Assembly (NCBI RefSeq): GCF_014839835.1
Contig: NC_071627.1
Coordinates: forward strand, 18,594,001-18,658,000
Source: Dryobates pubescens
Taxonomy: Eukaryota; Chordata; Aves; Piciformes; Picidae
DNA: 64,000 bases
Direction of reading: 5' to 3'
This document shows, in pieces, positions 59,301 to 64,000 of the stretch. The notes below the pieces were generated by a model. The model saw nothing but the letters and a program-made list of their open reading frames with translations. It had not been told where the DNA came from and made no database searches. Every line of letters begins with the position of its first letter. The first letter of the stretch is position 1. Position numbers and translations under genes: made by a program.

Positions 59301-62300
59301 TTTTGTCCATTTTTAAATGTCTTTAATGTGAATGCATGCTCACCTAAGTCCCTTATCAGCACATAAGAAGTTGACCTAATTTGGTTTGCAGTAAAAGTTG
59401 TTTTTTGCAGTGTCTTATATTTGTTCAAAATAATTAACCTTAGCTGTGCCTCAGTTCACAGCTGAGTAAGTCTTGGGTGGGTAGGAATGTAGGAATTTAT
59501 TTGTTTTCTAGGTAAAACCAGCAGTTCTCCAGTCATACCACCGCAGCAATCCATATTGTTAGACCAGAGGGGGAAAAGTAGGAGAAAAAATAATTTGTTT
59601 ATTCTTGTTAACTTCTTACATAGCAAGATTGAGCAGTCTGTTTGCTGAGTGACTCTCTCTCTAAGCCTTTAAATTGAAGGCTAAATAGTCTCTGATTATT
59701 ACTTGAGTTACTGAACTGCTCTAGAGAGCGATGAAAACAGAGCGCTATTGGAAATGCTGACCGGATCCTAACGCCGGTGTTAGCATGCACATCTGCGGTG
59801 TTTCAGTGCTTTATTAGTACGCTTGGTATGCTCACTGGCCTTCTCAGCAGAAATTTTTGAGTGCTGTCCTTGTTAGCCAATTTAAATTGCATGAGACGAA
59901 GACATCTTTTGCTTTCCTTGATGCTGACTGCATGGGAAAGAACTGTTTTGATGAATCGGTGACTCACATACTCTCCAGAGTTCCAGGTTTCGTTGTTGTG
60001 GTTATTCTGTAGACTCACAAAGGGAATATATTTCTGATAAGCCTTTTGGTCCTGTTCTCCTGTTCTTTCCTTTGTTTTCTCCCTCACAAACTGGTGATAG
60101 AGAGATCTAAGTCTCTGAAAAATGGATTTCTTTTGTACTTCAGATTCCTTTCTGCTTGCTCCCAAGAACAGGACAGGCATACAGAAGAAGGGGTTTTGGG
60201 GAGTGTCTAAATGCAGCCCGACTGAAGGGTCTAATTTTAGGTTTTGAACTGTGACATTGAGCTTTTCTGTAGTTGCAGGTAAGATGTGTATTTTGGCTTG
60301 CATTTGTGTTTTTTCTTTTTTCCATCTTCAGGAAGCTTTTCCTGGTGATGCTTTTGGCTTCAAAATGTAGCACTGACAAATAATTGGAAGTGGAAGCTGG
60401 ACAGCAGATCAAAGACTGCTAGTTAACGGAAGTGTCCAAAGAAACTAAAATTTGATTTCTGTTCCTCACATCCATGAAAACTATCTCCTTTGTTTTCTAG
60501 TCATTAATCTCTCCAAGTGTTTTAGGTTGTAATCCTGTAGGAGAATGAGCATCTTGCTCACAGATGCTAGGCTGAATGCTGCAGGATAAAGTCTGGTTTT
60601 GAAGTTCTGATCCTGACTGGAATTACTATATCTGCTGCCACCAAAAATCACCACAGAAAGTGTTAGAATAACTCTCAGATTTGCAGATATTCCAGCATAT
60701 TTTTTGTGACTGTTAAGTAAATGTCCTTTTACATTTAAAAACTCTATTCTGTTAATGTGATTTTTCACCTGCTTGGATAAATGGGCACAGATTTTGTGTG
60801 GCCTCTTGTATTGCTTTGCTAGTGAGTGTTTTCTGCCCGTGATGTGATAGATTTGTCTTTAGGTTGGTGCAGATACAACAGTTGAACTCCTTTAAGTGGC
60901 ATAATTCACAACCTCAGCTGAAATGGTAACATTTTATGTGATAACAGACCCTCAGAAAGAAAATTCTATTAAAGGTAAAATGTGTCTCATCTTTCAAGGT
61001 TTGGTTGCAGTTCTTTGAGTTTACTGCTGATCTGTTCTGCTAATGGAATGAGCTAGAACAGGCTTGTGAGAGTATTTTGGGGGGTTTTGGTTTATTTTTT
61101 TTCCCTATGGTGTTTTGCTAATTCATCTGTTTTCTATGAAGCTAAAGAGGAATATGCTTTTGGCAAAATGGTTATGTGGGATGAGGGAGGGGTTTTTTGA
61201 AAAGTACTCTAGTATTGGAAGACAAAAGTGTTTCAATAAACATTGATCAATTAGGATGGGAAATTTTTGTAAGGTAGTTTCAGTGAACTGGGACAACTGT
61301 GCTTGCGCTCACTTATGTAAAGTCTGAAGTTCTTCCTGATACCGTTCTTTTTCTTACCCTGATTAGGATCAGGGAGATGTTTGAAATCATGGGGAGAAAA
61401 AAAAAATGTGAAACACAAACTAGTGGCTTCCCAGTCCTGTTCTTAACTCTGTTTTTTGGCTATACGTGACCATGACCTATTTTATTTGTTTTTGTTTTTT
61501 TTTAACGATGTTTGAGCATCCAGCAACTCTTCTCATAATTTATCCAAAGGTTTTAGAGGTTTAACATTGTGGTGGGGTTTTTGGGGGGTTTTGTTTGTTT
61601 TTACACCAATCAGAACAATGTATTGTGGGAGCTCTTTACAATATAATGAGCTTAGAGCAATGACTTTGTTGCTCGCCTGTATTACGTTCTGTTAGAACTT
61701 GGCAGCAATTACAACCGAGGCTTTATTTAACACATCCGCGTTTCTAGTTGAGTTCATTTTTAAGGGTTTCTTGTTAGTACTGGGTGCTTTGTCTGTCAGT
61801 GACAACATGCTGCAGAGGTGCAGTGGCTGCTTCTGGTATCCGTTGTGACACAATGTGGCTTGCAAAGTTGGTTTTGCTTCCGCTTTAGCTGGACTCAAAA
61901 TTTAGATTGATAACATAAATGCTGCACGTTTCGGTTCTCTTACGTTCTCCAGGATGTGTGCGTCAATTTGGGGAGAACAAATCTTCAGCTTAATTTCCAT
62001 GTGCTGAAGGGAGAAGTTAATGAAAATCTGTATTGGGAGTAATTAAGGAAAGTGAGAACTTAAGTGAAAATTTCCTTCTTGTCCTATATGCTTGGGTGGT
62101 GGTGGTGACTTGAAAAGGTTTGGCAGTTACGAGAATGCCATTTGAAATCAGGTGGTGGTTGTCACTGTTCTTTTGACAGCAAACACCTTTAGGCCAGTTC
62201 CTGCCCACCTCCAAGCCCTGACCTATCTAGAAAAGTAACCTAACCCCCCCCCCCCCCAAAAAAAAAACCCCATCCACCCAACCAAAACCAAAGAGCAGGC

Positions 62301-64000
62301 AGCTTCATTTCAAAGTTTTAATTAATTTTACCAGCTTGTCAAACCCAGAGATATTTTTTTAAAAATACCAGGACATTTAAAATAATTTGCCAGGATTTGT
62401 GTCAGCTGTGTGCTCAGCATGGGCTTGTATGTCAGTGGGCAGCCTGGTGAAGCTCTGTGTACAATCTGTGTAGCTCCCGACTTCTTGTATGACACCATCC
62501 ATTTAAACTTCATCTTTCACTCATGCTAAGTGTTGAATGCTGATATGCTGTAGTAGGTGCTTGGGCAGTGGTTTTGGTTGTTCTTTCTAAGTATTTGTAG
62601 TCTTCTGGCTGACCTTTTAATTTGTGTCGGGATGCATTGAGAAATGCTTGTGTTGTGTGGGATGCCCGATACAGGGGGAGGCACTTCCTGCACCAGGGGA
62701 AGGATGTGCTGTCTATGGGGTTTGCAGATCTCTTGCGAGAGTGCTGTAAAAAGTCCCTGCATTTATGTAACTTGAGAAGTTAAGACTGGGGACTAGATGA
62801 TGGGGCAAGCAGCTGCCTTGTAACCTGTGGTTTCCTGAGCCAGTGTCAGTTTTGATCTGCCCTGACTTGATCTGAATGAATTTTCTGTCGTCATGCCTTG
62901 GCAAGGGTCAGGATAGCTTTAGGTGCACACATGGACAGTTTATTGTAGCATCTTGGCCGTGGCAAAACGAATAAAGGGTGAGGAGTGTGTTCCCATAAAA
63001 GAAGGAAGATTCCTTTTGTTGTTGTTTCCATATATGAGCATGGTTTCATTTCATGCTGTACTTCCATATTGGATTCATAGTATAAAACTTGTACAACTGC
63101 AAGAACTTTTAAAACTTACCCAAGGACAATATGAGTAAAGTCCTGTAAAACTGTATTTAAAATGTACACTTACAAGGGCAGACTTTTCTGTTTCCTTTGG
63201 TCAAGATGCAGTTCTTTCTAGTTGTCCCCCTAGTAATTGGGATTGGGAGCCTTTTCTTAAATCTGACCTCATCTGAAAGCCAATTGCACTGCAGATGATT
63301 GTTTTTACTTGTTTGAATGGCTATTCATGCATAAAAATGTGCTGGGTCATCCCTGCTTTGGCCTTGAATATTTCAGCTGTACTTCTCTTATCCAGTGTAT
63401 GAAAGTGGCAGCTCACAGATACAGCCTGGGGTGGATGCTGTTCCCGGGGTGGCCAGGTGGCAGTGATAAACCCAGCACTTTTCATTTAGGATCAACTGTC
63501 AGTCTCAGCTGAAGGCAGCGCTCAGACAGAATGTGGAAACTGATCCTTTTGCCCTTTAAAATTGTCCTGTTGGTGACTGTGTCTCTTGAGAAGCTGTTGT
63601 GGATCAGCAATTAAGGAAAAATAAAAAGCACCCTTCGTTGTCTTGCATCATCCATCTCTGATCATAAGCTCCAAAATTAAATTACCTTCTACTGCTCAGG
63701 ACTAAGGATAGGGTCTTTTGTTTGTATGATTTCTTGTGGTGAATTGCACGACTGAGCAGAACAGTTGGATTATTGGTCCTTATCTAAACCCCACAGCCCT
63801 CAAACTCCATAAATACATACATTTGTAGATGTTAATGAATGCCACAATTTATTTATTTTTTTTTTAATCTTGGCTATTAAAATATTTCAATTGGCATTAA
63901 GGAAGACAATCTACATTTGTTTTTTAAGAAGTGTTTTAGTTGGTGGTTATTTCATTTGAGAAAGATAAGAGACTGCCTCCACTCAACACTGTTTCTAAAT
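56340..64000. other. Probable first intron of the CpG-island gene (RNF145 candidate)
   Basis: About 7.7 kb of AT-rich DNA without a recognisable repeat and with no protein-coding exon of RNF145 that I could find. Its T-rich runs on the + strand (for example near 56380, 56470, 58010, 61497, 63850) fit a transcribed intron. A minus-strand open frame of 166 codons (59803-60303) is unexplained. A C16/A11 run occurs at 62246-62272. Confidence 0.45.

Noticed and set aside
1-64000. tRNA, rRNA, snoRNA, miR-146a, CRISPR, retroviral or DNA-transposon features
   Set aside because: I looked for tRNA B-box sequences, the miR-146a mature sequence (known near this region in human) and paired terminal repeats, and found none that hold up by eye.

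Overview
The window looks like nuclear DNA from a bird. Three things point this way: a compact intron/exon structure with GT-AG splicing, at least twelve 5'-truncated CR1 LINE copies (about 5.1 kb, roughly 8% of the window), and a cluster of Kazal-type inhibitor genes of the avian ovomucoid/SPINK family. CR1 load this high would suit a CR1-rich bird lineage (woodpeckers and relatives are known for this), but the species cannot be named from the sequence.

Positions 4.9-17 kb hold two complete secreted Kazal inhibitor genes on the + strand. The first (4957-9332) is an eight-exon, 213-residue, three-Kazal-domain gene. It is built like ovomucoid in length and exon number, but has a different domain order, different reactive-site residues and no N-glycosylation sequon. 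The second (12755-16819) is a four-exon, 80-residue single-Kazal gene that closely resembles human SPINK6. Both have a TATA-like box, a 58-nt signal-peptide exon, a short exon 2, and Kazal domains split at the same place and phase. They look like products of local duplication in one cluster.

Positions 17-33.4 kb are a gene-poor stretch with CR1 copies, G/T-rich tracts and one small GC-rich patch with a CTCF-like motif. I found no coding gene there.

Positions 33.4-47.4 kb hold UBLCP1 on the - strand, which I could reconstruct completely: ten coding exons, 318 codons, with every junction in phase. It encodes a nuclear ubiquitin-like-domain phosphatase of the FCP1/HAD family that acts on the proteasome. 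Its promoter is probably the CpG island at 46.9-47.7 kb, which carries a pair of ETS sites.

Positions 47.7-55 kb are intergenic with three CR1 copies, two of them an inverted pair. A second large CpG island at 55.0-56.3 kb is the start of a + strand gene with a probable non-coding first exon. From the known human neighbourhood (RNF145 next to and divergent from UBLCP1) this is likely RNF145. None of its protein-coding exons are visible, so 56.3-64 kb is probably its first intron. Joining the SPINK cluster directly to UBLCP1, with no visible IL12B between them, differs from the human arrangement. No endogenous retrovirus, DNA transposon, tRNA or rRNA was recognised.
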